Below are positions 25,676 to 33,789 of a DNA stretch of 64,000 bases, one piece after another. The notes below the pieces were generated by a model, which searched no databases, was not told the origin of the DNA, and worked only from the letters and a program-made list of their open reading frames with translations. The stretch covers positions 1,922,001-1,986,000 of the forward strand of contig CAVUMX010000003.1 of NCBI GenBank assembly GCA_963742725.1, written 5' to 3'. This DNA is from CAVVAL01 sp963742725 (GTDB lineage Bacteria > Actinomycetota > Actinomycetes > Mycobacteriales > Cryptosporangiaceae). A program made the position numbers and the translations under genes. How positions within the stretch are numbered: position 1 is the stretch's first letter; each line of letters opens with the position of its first letter.

Positions 25676-26674
25676 ATGGTCACTGCGCCCACCGATGTCA
25701 GCACGACGGAACCGGCCGACGCCGCCTCCGTAGCTCTGCCGTACGTCGGCAGGCCCGGCATCGCCCACCGGGTGCGCGTCGTCCGGGACGTGATCGGCGC
25801 CACACTGTCGAAGGCCTGGCAGGACCGGATCCTCGGGCTCAGCGCCGAAGCGGCGTTCTGGCAGCTGCTGTCGTTGCCGCCGCTGCTGCTCGGCACGCTG
25901 GGCCTGCTCGGGTACGTCGGCGACTGGGTCGGCCCCGACCTCATGACCCGGGTCGAGGCCCATCTGCTGCGGATCGCCGGCGAGGTGCTGCAACCGGCGC
26001 TGGTCGACCAGGTCGTCGCGCCGGTGCTGTCGGAGCTGCTCAGCCACGGGCGCGGCGGCGTGGCGACGATCAGCTTCATCCTGGCGCTGTGGGCCGGCTC
26101 GTCCGCCACCGCGACGTTCGTCAACACGATCACGATCGCCTACGGCCAGCGGGACCTGCGCGGCGCGATCCGCAGCCGGTTCCTCGCGCTGTGGCTGTAC
26201 CTGCTGGCCCTCGCCGTCGGGTCGGTGGCGCTGCCGCTGCTGGTCCTCGGTCCGAGCGCGCTCGTCGACGCGCTGCCGCAGCGGTGGCACAGCGCGGCGT
26301 CGGTCGCGGTCCACGTGTCGTACTGGCCGGTCATGGCCGTCATCGTCTTCGTCGCCCTGTCGGCGTTCTACCACCTGTCGACGCCGTTGCGGCTGCGGTG
26401 GCGGCGCGCGGTGCCGGGTGCCGCGCTGGCGCTCGCGCTGTTCCTGCTGCTGTCCTACGCGCTGCAGGTCTACATCGCCGCCGTCGCCAGCCGGCTGCTC
26501 GTGTTCAGCACGCTCGCCGCCCCGATCCTGGCGCTGTTCTACTTCTACGTGCTCGCGCTCGCCGTCCTGCTCGGCGCCGAGCTCAACGCCACGCTCGAAC
26601 AGCGCTGGCCGCGCGGCTCCAAGCCCCGCCCGATCGAGACGATCCGCCGCCTCCGCGACCGCGCCCGATCCTAG
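25676..26674 (+). CDS. YihY/virulence factor BrkB family membrane protein
   Basis: The roughly 332-residue protein has six membrane helices and family blocks: DRILGLSAEAAFWQLLSLPP near the N-terminus, SFILALWAGSSATATFVNTI, and LAAPILALFYFYVLALAVLL followed by GAELNATLEQRWP. The family was once misnamed ribonuclease BN; its real role, probably transport, is uncertain. Candidate starts are GTG 25664, ATG 25667 and ATG 25676. I use the last, which has GGGG 4 nt upstream. Confidence 0.85.
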   Translation: MVTAPTDVSTTEPADAASVALPYVGRPGIAHRVRVVRDVIGATLSKAWQDRILGLSAEAAFWQLLSLPPLLLGTLGLLGYVGDWVGPDLMTRVEAHLLRIAGEVLQPALVDQVVAPVLSELLSHGRGGVATISFILALWAGSSATATFVNTITIAYGQRDLRGAIRSRFLALWLYLLALAVGSVALPLLVLGPSALVDALPQRWHSAASVAVHVSYWPVMAVIVFVALSAFYHLSTPLRLRWRRAVPGAALALALFLLLSYALQVYIAAVASRLLVFSTLAAPILALFYFYVLALAVLLGAELNATLEQRWPRGSKPRPIETIRRLRDRARS

Positions 26675-26690
26675 GCGCGCCCGGCCCGGC

Positions 26691-26751
26691 GCCCCCGGCG
26701 GCGGCCCGGCGGCGCCCCGGCGGCCCGGCGGCCCGGCGGCCCGGCGGCGCC
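26691..26751. repeat. Short GC-rich tandem repeat (CGGCGGCCC-type) after the YihY gene
   Basis: The 9-bp unit CGGCGGCCC is repeated several times, with small variants, over about 60 bp starting 17 bp after the stop codon. It can form self-structure and may act in transcript end formation. The remaining 200 bp up to the SCP2 gene shows no other element I can support. Confidence 0.5.
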
Positions 26752-26951
26752 CAACTGTCGGGGATATCGGGGTGTCACGTGTCCGTTGATAGCACGCTAG
26801 TCCGGACAGTCCGGTTCCCGCACGGACCGCAGTGGGCTCCAACCAAGCTCCAGCCGCCTTCGAGGGGGGCTGAGCAGACTCGTCGAAGAGCAGCCGTGAC
26901 GACTCATCGCCGGCCGACAGGGCCGGGTACGCGGCACCTTTGGGAGGCACC

Positions 26952-27386
26952 ATGATCGGCGAAAAGGAAGACGTCCAGGCCCTCATCGCCCTGGTCGAGG
27001 ACACACCGGGCAAGGAGCTGGAGGCCGTGCTCGGAAAGCGTCCGGGCGGTGTCGACGGTGCGCTGGACCTGGTGTTCGAGCTGCTGGCGTCCGAGTTCAA
27101 CCCGGCGAAGGCCAAGGGCGGCAAGGGCACGTTCCAGTTCGAGATCACCGCCAAGGACGAGACGAAGCTGCACTGGGTGCACGTCGAGAACGACGCGTGC
27201 ACGGTGGGCCGCGGCCAGTACGACGCGCCGGACATCACGATCGGCATCAAGCTGCCGGACATGATGCTGATGGGCGTGGGCAAGCTGCCCGGCGCGAAGG
27301 CGTTCCTGACCGGCAAGCTGAAGCTGCGGGGCAGCCCGCTGTTCGGCACGAAGCTCGGCGAGTGGTTCGACCACCCTCCTGTTTAA
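26952..27386 (+). CDS. SCP2 sterol-binding domain protein
   Basis: The 144-residue single-domain protein shows the SCP2 pattern: GTFQFEITAKDE, then PDITIGIKLPDMMLMGVGKL, then AFLTGKLKLRGSPL. Such proteins bind sterols or acyl lipids in a hydrophobic tunnel. GGGAGG precedes ATG 26952 by 5 nt. A perfect terminator follows and separates it from the convergent polyketide-cluster carboxylase operon. Its link to the cluster is not shown. Confidence 0.82.
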   Translation: MIGEKEDVQALIALVEDTPGKELEAVLGKRPGGVDGALDLVFELLASEFNPAKAKGGKGTFQFEITAKDETKLHWVHVENDACTVGRGQYDAPDITIGIKLPDMMLMGVGKLPGAKAFLTGKLKLRGSPLFGTKLGEWFDHPPV

Positions 27387-27400
27387 GCGCACGACACGAA

Positions 27401-27428
27401 GAAGGGGCCGGCGGATGCCGGCCCCTTC
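27401..27428. terminator. Bidirectional terminator between SCP2 gene and acc operon
   Basis: A perfect 12-bp stem (27401-27412 with 27417-27428, arm GAAGGGGCCGGC) closes a 4-nt loop and is followed by TTCG. It lies 14 bp after the SCP2 stop and 10 bp from the end of accC on the other strand, so it marks the left edge of the polyketide cluster. Confidence 0.8.
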
Positions 27429-27438
27429 TTCGTGGTGG

Positions 27439-28809
27439 TCAGACGGCCCGGGCGGGGCGGGGTTCGGCGAACATCTGGTCCACGAGGGACGTGGTGTGCT
27501 CGGCCGCGCGGAACGTCGGGTTGTTGCCGACGCGGCGCAGGAAGTCCACGGTGGTGTGGAGGCCACGGCCGGTGACGCGGCACTCGGACAGGGCCCGGTC
27601 CATCCGCGCGAGGGCCTGGTCCCGGTCCGGCGCCCAGACGACGATCTTGGCGAGCAGCGGGTCGTAGTCCGGGGTGACGGTCCAGCCGGCGTAGCAGTGG
27701 GTGTCGACCCGGGTGAACGGGCCGCCCGGCAGCACCAGCTCGGTGATCTCGCCAGGCGTGGGCCGGAACCCGCGGTCCGGGTCCTCGGCGTTGACGCGGC
27801 ACTCCAGGGACACGCCGCGGAGCTGGACGTCGTCCTGGGTGATCGAGAGCGGATGGCCGGCGGCGACCAGCAGCTGTTCGCGGACCAGGTCGAGCCCGCA
27901 GACCATCTCGGTGACCGGATGTTCGACCTGGATGCGGCAGTTGATCTCCATGAAGTAGAACTCGCCGCCCGGCTCGACCAGGAACTCGAACGTCCCGACG
28001 CCGGTGTAGCCGACGGCGAGCGCGCCCTGGACGGCCGCCTCCCCCATCCGCCGCGCCAGGCCGTCGGGCAGGCCCGGTGCGGGCGCCTCCTCAACGAGCT
28101 TCTGGTGGCGCCGCTGGACGGAACAGTCCCGGTCGCCGAGGTAGACGGCGTTGCCGTGCGAGTCGCAGAGGACCTGGACCTCGATGTGCCGGGCCGCCTC
28201 CAGGTACCGCTCGACGTACACCCGGCCGTCGCCGAAGACGGCCTGCGCCGTGGCCCGGCATTCCTGGTAGGCCCGGCTGACCTCGCGCCGGTCCCGGACG
28301 ACGGTCATGCCGCGCCCCCCGCCGCCGGCCGCCGCCTTGAAGATCACGGGGTAGCCGATGGCGTCCGTCATCTGCTGGACCTCGGCCAGGTTGGCCGGCG
28401 CCTCGTTGCTGCCCGGCAGGACCGGCAACCCGGCGCGGCTCATGACGGCCCGCGCCGCCGCCTTGTCGGCCAGCCGCGTCATGACCTCCGGCGGCGGACC
28501 GACGAACGTGATGCCGTGCTCGGCGCAGATCTCGGCGAAGTCGGCGTCCTCGGAGAGGAATCCGTAGCCGGGGTGGATGGCGTCCGCGCCGGTGCGCAGC
28601 GCCGCCTCGATGATCGCGGCGACGTTGAGGTAGCTGCGCTTCGGCGCGGTGGGACCGATCTGGACGTGCTCGTCGGCGAACGTGACGGCGGCCGAGGACC
28701 GGTCGGAGGTGGAGTGGACCGCGACGGTCTGTATGCCCATCTCGCGGCACGTGCGGGCGACCCGCAGCGCGATCTCGCCACGGTTGGCGATGAGGACGGT
28801 GTCGAACAT
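27439..28809 (-). CDS. accC: Acetyl-CoA carboxylase, biotin carboxylase subunit
   Basis: The 456-residue ATP-grasp enzyme carboxylates the biotin on AccB. It starts FDTVLIANRGEIALRVARTC and shows the ATP-binding AAAGGGGRGM, the bicarbonate/biotin region DCSVQRRHQKLVEEAP, and FEFLVEPGGEFYFMEINCR then QVEHPVTEM. It is the third gene of the acc operon. ATG 28809 is the start used by homologues; an in-frame GTG at 28821 overlaps the accB stop as GTGA and may be the coupled start. The product, malonyl-CoA, is the extender for the polyketide synthase downstream. Confidence 0.9.
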   Translation of the reverse strand: MFDTVLIANRGEIALRVARTCREMGIQTVAVHSTSDRSSAAVTFADEHVQIGPTAPKRSYLNVAAIIEAALRTGADAIHPGYGFLSEDADFAEICAEHGITFVGPPPEVMTRLADKAAARAVMSRAGLPVLPGSNEAPANLAEVQQMTDAIGYPVIFKAAAGGGGRGMTVVRDRREVSRAYQECRATAQAVFGDGRVYVERYLEAARHIEVQVLCDSHGNAVYLGDRDCSVQRRHQKLVEEAPAPGLPDGLARRMGEAAVQGALAVGYTGVGTFEFLVEPGGEFYFMEINCRIQVEHPVTEMVCGLDLVREQLLVAAGHPLSITQDDVQLRGVSLECRVNAEDPDRGFRPTPGEITELVLPGGPFTRVDTHCYAGWTVTPDYDPLLAKIVVWAPDRDQALARMDRALSECRVTGRGLHTTVDFLRRVGNNPTFRAAEHTTSLVDQMFAEPRPARAV

Positions 28810-28817
28810 CGGTCCAC

Positions 28818-29291
28818 TCACGTCTCGTCGCCGGCGGGGACGATCGCGAGGAGAGGCTGGTCGTACTCGACCGGGGTGGCGTCGTCCACCAGCACCTCGA
28901 CGACACGTCCCGAGCGGTCCGCCTCGATCTTGTTCATCAGCTTCATCGCTTCGAGGATCCCGATCTGCTGACCGGCCTCGACCAGGTCGCCCTCGCGGAC
29001 GAACGGGGGCTCGCCGGGCGCCGGCGAGCGGTAGAACGTGCCGACCATCGGCGCGTTGAGGTGGTGGCGGCCATCGGTCACGCCGGCGGCCTCCACCACC
29101 TCCTCGGCCTGGAGGAGCGGCGACGGCACCGCGCCCGACGGTCGTTCCGAGCACTCGACTTCGACGGTCACCTCGCCGATCTGCACCCGTACCCGGCTCA
29201 ACGGACCCGGTACGGAGCGGACCAGCCTGATCACGGTGCCGGCGACTCCGTCGAGGTCCGCGGTGGTCTGATCCTGCTGGATGTCCTGCAC
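28818..29291 (-). CDS. accB: Acetyl-CoA carboxylase biotin carboxyl carrier protein
   Basis: The 157-residue protein has the biotinylation site EAMKLMNKIE (Lys of AMKLM) in a C-terminal biotinyl-lipoyl domain (about 78-155, starting HLNAPMVGTFYRSPAPGE). A variable N-terminus precedes it. It shuttles carboxybiotin between AccC and the carboxyltransferase encoded on either side. The stop overlaps the possible GTG start of accC. Confidence 0.9.
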   Translation of the reverse strand: MQDIQQDQTTADLDGVAGTVIRLVRSVPGPLSRVRVQIGEVTVEVECSERPSGAVPSPLLQAEEVVEAAGVTDGRHHLNAPMVGTFYRSPAPGEPPFVREGDLVEAGQQIGILEAMKLMNKIEADRSGRVVEVLVDDATPVEYDQPLLAIVPAGDET

Positions 29292-29324
29292 GGTCGGCCT
29301 CCTTCGTGTCGCGGTTGGTGGTGC

Positions 29325-30980
29325 TCAGGCGCCGAAGCGGCGGAACCGGGCCCACCGCTGTTCGACCAGCTCGTCCGGCGTCAGCGGGGCGAGTTCGGCC
29401 AGAGCTGTGCGGATCGCGCGCCGCAGCGCGTCGGCGGTGGCGAGGTGGTCGGTGTGGGCACCACCGCGCGGTTCGGGCACGATCTCGTCGACGACGCCCT
29501 GGCGGAGCAGGTCGGGCGCGGTCAGGCGCAGCGCCGCGGCGGCGACCGGGGCCGCGGTCGCGGACTGCCACAGGATCGCGGCGCAGCCTTCCGGGCTGAT
29601 CACCGAGTAGATCGCGTTCTCCTGGATCAGCACCCGGTTGGCGACGCCGAGCGCGAGCGCGCCGCCGCTGCCGCCCTCGCCGGTGACGACCGCGACGACC
29701 GGCACCGGCAGCCGCGACATCAGCCGCAGGTTCTCGGCGATCGCGATCGACTGGCCCTGCTCCTCGGCCTCCGGACCTGGGTACGCGCCCGGGGTGTCGA
29801 TGAGCGTGACGACCGGCGCGGACAGCTTGGCGGCGAGCCGCATCAGCCGCGCGGTCTTGCGGTACCCGGCTGGCGACGGCATCCCGAAGTTGCGCTTGAT
29901 CAGGTCGCCGGTGGTGTGGCCCTTCTGGTGCCCGATGAGGACGACCGGCGACCCGTCGAACAGCCCGAGGCCGCCGACGATCGCGGCACAGTCCGCGGAC
30001 GCCCGGTCGCCGTGCAGCTCGTGGAACCCTTCGAGCAGGTGCCCGACGTACTCCTGCGTCGTCGGACGGTCGATGTGGCGGGCCAGCTTGACGACGTCCC
30101 ACGGCTCCTGGGTCTTCACCGCGGGCCTCGGCGCCGGGATGTCGGCGGGGGCTTCGAACGGCCGGCCCGGCCGGGCGCAGTCGAGCAGGCGGGCGAGCAC
30201 CGTCCGGAGCCGTTCGCGCGGGACCACGTCGTCCACGAGGCCGTGGTCGAGCAGGAACTCGGCCGACTGGAAGCCCTCGGGCAGCTCGCGCCGGATCGTC
30301 TGCTTGATGACCCGCGGGCCGGCGAACCCGAGACGCGCGCCCGGTTCGGCGATCACCACGTCGGTCAGGCTGGCGAACGACGCCGCGACCCCGCCGTACG
30401 TGGGGTCGGCCACGACGGCGACGGTCAGCACGCCCGCCTCGTCCAGCTGCGCGAGGGCCTGGCTCGTCTTGGCCATCTGCATGAGCGAGATGGCGCCTTC
30501 CTGCATCCGCGCGCCGCCGGACGCCGTGACGATGATCAGCGGGATCCGCTCCTCCAGCGCCCGTTCCGCCGCGCGGGTGATCCGCTCCCCCACGGCGCCG
30601 CCGAGGCTGCCGCCGAGGAACCGGAAGTCCATCGCGACGACCACGGCCGGACGCCCGTCCAGGGTGCCCTGGGCGCACAGGACGGCCTCGTCGGCGCCGG
30701 TGCGGGCGCGGGCGTCCTCCAGGCGCTGCCGGTACGGGACCGTGTCGACGAAGTCGAGTGGGTCGGTGGGCGACGGCGGCGCCTCCACGGATACCCGGCC
30801 ACCCGCGTCGAGCAGGTGGTCGATCCGCTGGGCCGCAGTCATCGGCGCGTGCCAGCCGCAGTCGGGGCAGACGTTCAGCGTACGGGCGAACCGCTTGCCG
30901 TACGTGAGGCTGAGGCAGCGGCGGCACTTCACCCAGCCGGTGTCCCCGGCAAGGTCGGGGCGAGTCACCTGCGCGGTCAT
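29325..30980 (-). CDS. accDA: Acetyl-CoA carboxylase carboxyltransferase, fused AccD-AccA
   Basis: The 551-residue protein joins the beta subunit (about 1-275, with zinc ribbon CRRC at 19-22 and CPDC at 38-41, then FRFLGGSLGGAVGERITRA and TASGGARMQEGAISLMQMAK) to the alpha subunit (about 285-551, with LLEGFHELHGDR, TLIDTPGAYPG and ENAIYSVISPEGCAAILW). It transfers carboxyl from biotin to acetyl-CoA. ATG 30980 is supported by GGGAG upstream. It is first in the acc operon, which is preceded by a textbook SARP box, so malonyl-CoA supply is switched on with the polyketide genes. A single-chain D-A fusion is less common than separate subunits. Confidence 0.9.
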   Translation of the reverse strand: MTAQVTRPDLAGDTGWVKCRRCLSLTYGKRFARTLNVCPDCGWHAPMTAAQRIDHLLDAGGRVSVEAPPSPTDPLDFVDTVPYRQRLEDARARTGADEAVLCAQGTLDGRPAVVVAMDFRFLGGSLGGAVGERITRAAERALEERIPLIIVTASGGARMQEGAISLMQMAKTSQALAQLDEAGVLTVAVVADPTYGGVAASFASLTDVVIAEPGARLGFAGPRVIKQTIRRELPEGFQSAEFLLDHGLVDDVVPRERLRTVLARLLDCARPGRPFEAPADIPAPRPAVKTQEPWDVVKLARHIDRPTTQEYVGHLLEGFHELHGDRASADCAAIVGGLGLFDGSPVVLIGHQKGHTTGDLIKRNFGMPSPAGYRKTARLMRLAAKLSAPVVTLIDTPGAYPGPEAEEQGQSIAIAENLRLMSRLPVPVVAVVTGEGGSGGALALGVANRVLIQENAIYSVISPEGCAAILWQSATAAPVAAAALRLTAPDLLRQGVVDEIVPEPRGGAHTDHLATADALRRAIRTALAELAPLTPDELVEQRWARFRRFGA

Positions 30981-31215
30981 AGCGTCCACTCCCGGGGTAC
31001 GAACAGCGGCGTGCTGTCCAGATCGGACTGTGTCGTCGTCGGGCCCGACGCCCTCCCGCCCGGACGCGCGTCCGAGCCGGAAGTGCCTGGGACGTGTACC
31101 GGTCCCATCCAGGTCAGTGCGGTGCCGAAGGCCACGATGCGCCGGCCGACGCCCGTCAGGAGTCGCCGCGCCGCACCACGGTGTGAAGCGGGTTGTCGTC
31201 GCGTCATGCTGGAGC

Positions 31216-31247
31216 AGCCTGACCGCTGTACCTCGAAGGGAACTCGA
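31216..31247 (-). promoter_or_regulatory. SARP box and -10 upstream of the acc operon
   Basis: Read on the minus strand the site is TCGAGTT-N4-TCGAGGT-N8-CAGGCT. The heptamers start 11 bp apart and the -10-like hexamer follows after exactly 8 bp. This is the known SARP layout, where the activator covers the -35 position. It lies 236 bp before the accDA start. Confidence 0.8.
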
Positions 31248-31280
31248 GAAAGAGTCGGGGGGCGGCCCGCACACAGCACT

Positions 31281-31321
31281 TGGGGTGGGATCGGGGAGCC
31301 TGGCTCCCCGATCCCACCCCA
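31281..31321 (-). terminator. Perfect 20-bp inverted repeat after the exporter gene
   Basis: Arms 31281-31300 and 31302-31321 are exact inverted repeats separated by one base. The palindrome lies 12 bp downstream of the exporter stop codon (minus strand) and so terminates that transcript before the acc promoter. A related but shorter GTGGGAA...TTCCCAC hairpin occurs at 55082. Confidence 0.75.
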
Positions 31322-31333
31322 GGTCCGAACCCG

Positions 31334-32947
31334 CTACGCGGGCCGCGCGCCCGGCCGGGCGGCCTCGCCGGCGCCGCCCGGGGCACCAGGTCCGCCGGGG
31401 CCACCCGGCCCGCCGGGGCCACGGCGTTCCAGCTTGACGTCCTTGAGGAACAGTGCGAGCACGAACCCGACGAGCAGCACCGGGACAGCGGAGAGGAACA
31501 CCGTCGACAGCGACTCCGCGTACGCCTGGGCGAACCCTTGCCGCAGCTCGGCCGAGAGCCGCGCGATCTCCTCGGGCGCGACGGTGCCGCCCGTGAGACG
31601 GTCCGCCACGTCGGCCGGCAGGTTCTTGGCGGCCTCGACGGCGAGCCGCGCGTTCAGCAGCGCACCGAAGATCGCGGCGCCGAACGACACGCCGATGTTG
31701 CGGGAGAAGCCGACGGTCGAGGTGGCGACCCCCATGTCGGCGCGCGGCGCAGTGTTCTGGGCGGCGAGCGTGGTCACCTGCTGGGACAGGCCCACGCCGA
31801 TGCCCAGGAGCGCGAGCGCGCCGCTGGCGACCGCCACGGACGTGTCGACGGTCATCGTGGAGAGCAGGAACGCCGCCAGCGCGGCGGCCCCGGTGCTGGC
31901 GACCGGGAACCACTTGTACCGACCGGTCTTGGCGATCACCTGTCCGGCGACGATCGAGGCGATCGCGAGCCCGATCATGGCCGGCAGGAACAGCAGGCCG
32001 GTCGCGGTGGCGCTCGTGCCGGCCGACATCTGGAAGAACAGCGGCACGAAGTTGATGCAGCCGAAGAACGCGAAGCTGACGACGAACGCGACGACGACGC
32101 AGATGGAGAAGGTGCCGTCGCGGAACAGCCGCAGCGGGATCAGCGGCTCGGCGGCGGACCGCTCGACCAGCAGCCACCCGGCGAACAGCGCCGCGCCGCC
32201 CAGGCCGAGGCCGATCACGACCGGCGAGCCCCACGGGAACCGGGTGCCGGCCATGTCGGTGAGCAGGACGGCGCAGATGATCGCGCCGGTGAGCAGGACG
32301 GCGCCGAGATAGTCGATGCGCGGCTTGCCGGCCGGGCGGACCCGCGGCAGGAACCGCACCACGCCGAGCACCGCGAGGATCCCGAGCGGGACGTTGAGGT
32401 AGAACACCCAGCGCCAGCCGATGTTGTCGGCGATGAGGCCGCCCAGGAGAGGGCCGGCGAGGTTCGCGAGCACCATCACGCCGGAGAACCAGCCCTGGTA
32501 CTTCGCGCGCTGGCGCGGGTGGAGCAGGTCGCCGAGGATCGCGAACGCGGTGACCTGGAGACCGCCGCCGCCGATGCCCTGGAGCGCGCGGGCGGCGATG
32601 AGCTGCTCCATCGACTGGGCGGCGCCGCAGGCGATCGAGCCGACGAGGAACGTCGCGATGGCCACGAGGAAGACCGGCTTCCGGCCGAACAGGTCGCCCA
32701 GCTTCCCGTACAGCGGCATCGTCACGCTCAGCGTGAGCATGTACGCGGTGAACACCCAGCCGTAGCTGTTGAGCCCGCCGAGGTCGCCCACGACGATCGG
32801 GCCGGCCGTGGCGACGATCGACTGGTCCAACATGGACATCGCACTGACCAGCAGCAGCGCGACCAGGACCAGCTGGACGTCGCGGCTGATGCCGGGCACC
32901 GGCTCGGCCGGGCCACCGGGGCCCTCACGGCCGTCGACTCGCGCCAT
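31334..32947 (-). CDS. MFS drug exporter, DHA2 (14-TMS, EmrB/QacA) family
   Basis: The 537-residue protein shows DHA2 features: VALLLVSAMSMLDQSIVATA in TM1, motif A GKLGDLFGRKPVFLV, motif C-like GPLLGGLIADNIGWRWVFYL, and fourteen hydrophobic segments. It probably exports the polyketide and gives self-resistance. GAGGAG lies 4 nt before ATG 32947. The C-terminal tail is an unusual Gly/Pro repeat (RGPGGPGGPGGPGAPGG). Its upstream region carries a hairpin (32966-32990) but no SARP box, so control may differ from that of the biosynthetic genes. Confidence 0.88.
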   Translation of the reverse strand: MARVDGREGPGGPAEPVPGISRDVQLVLVALLLVSAMSMLDQSIVATAGPIVVGDLGGLNSYGWVFTAYMLTLSVTMPLYGKLGDLFGRKPVFLVAIATFLVGSIACGAAQSMEQLIAARALQGIGGGGLQVTAFAILGDLLHPRQRAKYQGWFSGVMVLANLAGPLLGGLIADNIGWRWVFYLNVPLGILAVLGVVRFLPRVRPAGKPRIDYLGAVLLTGAIICAVLLTDMAGTRFPWGSPVVIGLGLGGAALFAGWLLVERSAAEPLIPLRLFRDGTFSICVVVAFVVSFAFFGCINFVPLFFQMSAGTSATATGLLFLPAMIGLAIASIVAGQVIAKTGRYKWFPVASTGAAALAAFLLSTMTVDTSVAVASGALALLGIGVGLSQQVTTLAAQNTAPRADMGVATSTVGFSRNIGVSFGAAIFGALLNARLAVEAAKNLPADVADRLTGGTVAPEEIARLSAELRQGFAQAYAESLSTVFLSAVPVLLVGFVLALFLKDVKLERRGPGGPGGPGGPGAPGGAGEAARPGARPA

Positions 32948-33789
32948 CGCTCCTCCTCGGGTGACGTGCCGGGGGCTGACACCCCGGCACGGTAGATGCT
33001 AACAGCAGATAGTTGCACTTCACATGGACCTGCTACCCAGAACAAGCATGGTGAGTGGCACCTTTGTGCGGTAGTGTCGACAACCGACGGACCGAGGAGG
33101 TGGGGGGCGGAGCTCCGGCCAGCGCGCCGCGAGCGGAGCACGTGGTCCCGTGCGGACCACGCGAATCTATCGCGCCGGTACGACAGGAACTGTGGGTCGA
33201 ATACCGCGAGAGACGTTCATCTCGCAGCCCGGAACGGTTTCCTGCGCATATCACCGGCGACGCTAGAGTGGCCCGACCCTTGTCCGAATGATGACAAGGC
33301 GGCCGCTCCATTCACCGCACCCCTTTACCGGCCCTCCCGATGTGAATCCGATTCGCGATTCGCGCTTGCGTGAATACTGCATTTCGCGGGCACGTCATAT
33401 TGATAGCACAGCAGCCTCGGGCGAGTGCGGATTCCGAAGGTCCCTTGATGTCGGATAATTGTCGCCGACGCCTGAATAATGCCCCTTCCGACCGTGACAG
33501 ATCGGTCACAGCGGCACAATCATTAACAGGTTGTCGGGGGAATTGCACGGATTGGGCGTTATGCCGCGCGATGCGCCTCACCTGCTGATACGGCACCCTT
33601 CCGGTAGGGGATCCGCAGCCTCCGCCAAATACATGGCGGCCCGGAAAAATCGCGCGACATCGGCGCGCATTTGCCCTCGCGGCTGAGTTGAGTCGTTTTC
33701 GAGCGGTCGTCGAGTGGGCCGAACCACGCTCCAATTGCCTGAGAAGAACCTAAGAAAATGACACTCGCACTAAGGAGGAGCCGGGGGCG
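32948..33789. other. 842-bp non-coding control region between exporter and SARP genes
   Basis: The stretch is visibly richer in A+T than its neighbours, especially 33160-33780. The short open frames have no ribosome-binding site or typical codon use. Near the exporter a 9-bp-stem dyad (GTGCCGGGG at 32966, CCCCGGCAC at 32982) and a TAGCAT -10-like hexamer on the minus strand are visible. Near its right end lies the SARP box at 33699. It is a long divergent control region, as is common for pathway activators. Confidence 0.55.
33699..33730 (+). promoter_or_regulatory. SARP box and -10 upstream of the SARP gene (autoregulation)
   Basis: The site reads TCGAGCG-N4-TCGAGTG-N8-CACGCT. The heptamers are 11 bp apart and the -10-like hexamer starts 8 bp after the second. 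It lies 60 bp before the activator start, which suggests that the SARP activates its own gene. Confidence 0.75.

Noticed and set aside
26691..26751. Strong terminator after the YihY gene
   Set aside because: The GC repeat can fold in many registers but has no single clean stem-loop, so it is listed only as a repeat.
27439..30927. A 1162-residue open frame running through accC, accB and into accDA on the minus strand
   Set aside because: Only the accC part has protein homology and normal codon use. The rest is an out-of-frame reading of accB and accDA, a common result of high GC.
29325..32234. A 969-residue open frame covering accDA and part of the exporter
   Set aside because: Protein homology starts at the MTAQVTRP methionine (30980). 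The upstream part reads the intergenic palindrome and the exporter gene out of frame.
32996..33373. A 125-residue plus-strand open frame in the exporter-SARP intergenic region
   Set aside because: It has no ribosome-binding site, no homology I recognise and unusual codon use, and lies in an AT-enriched control region.
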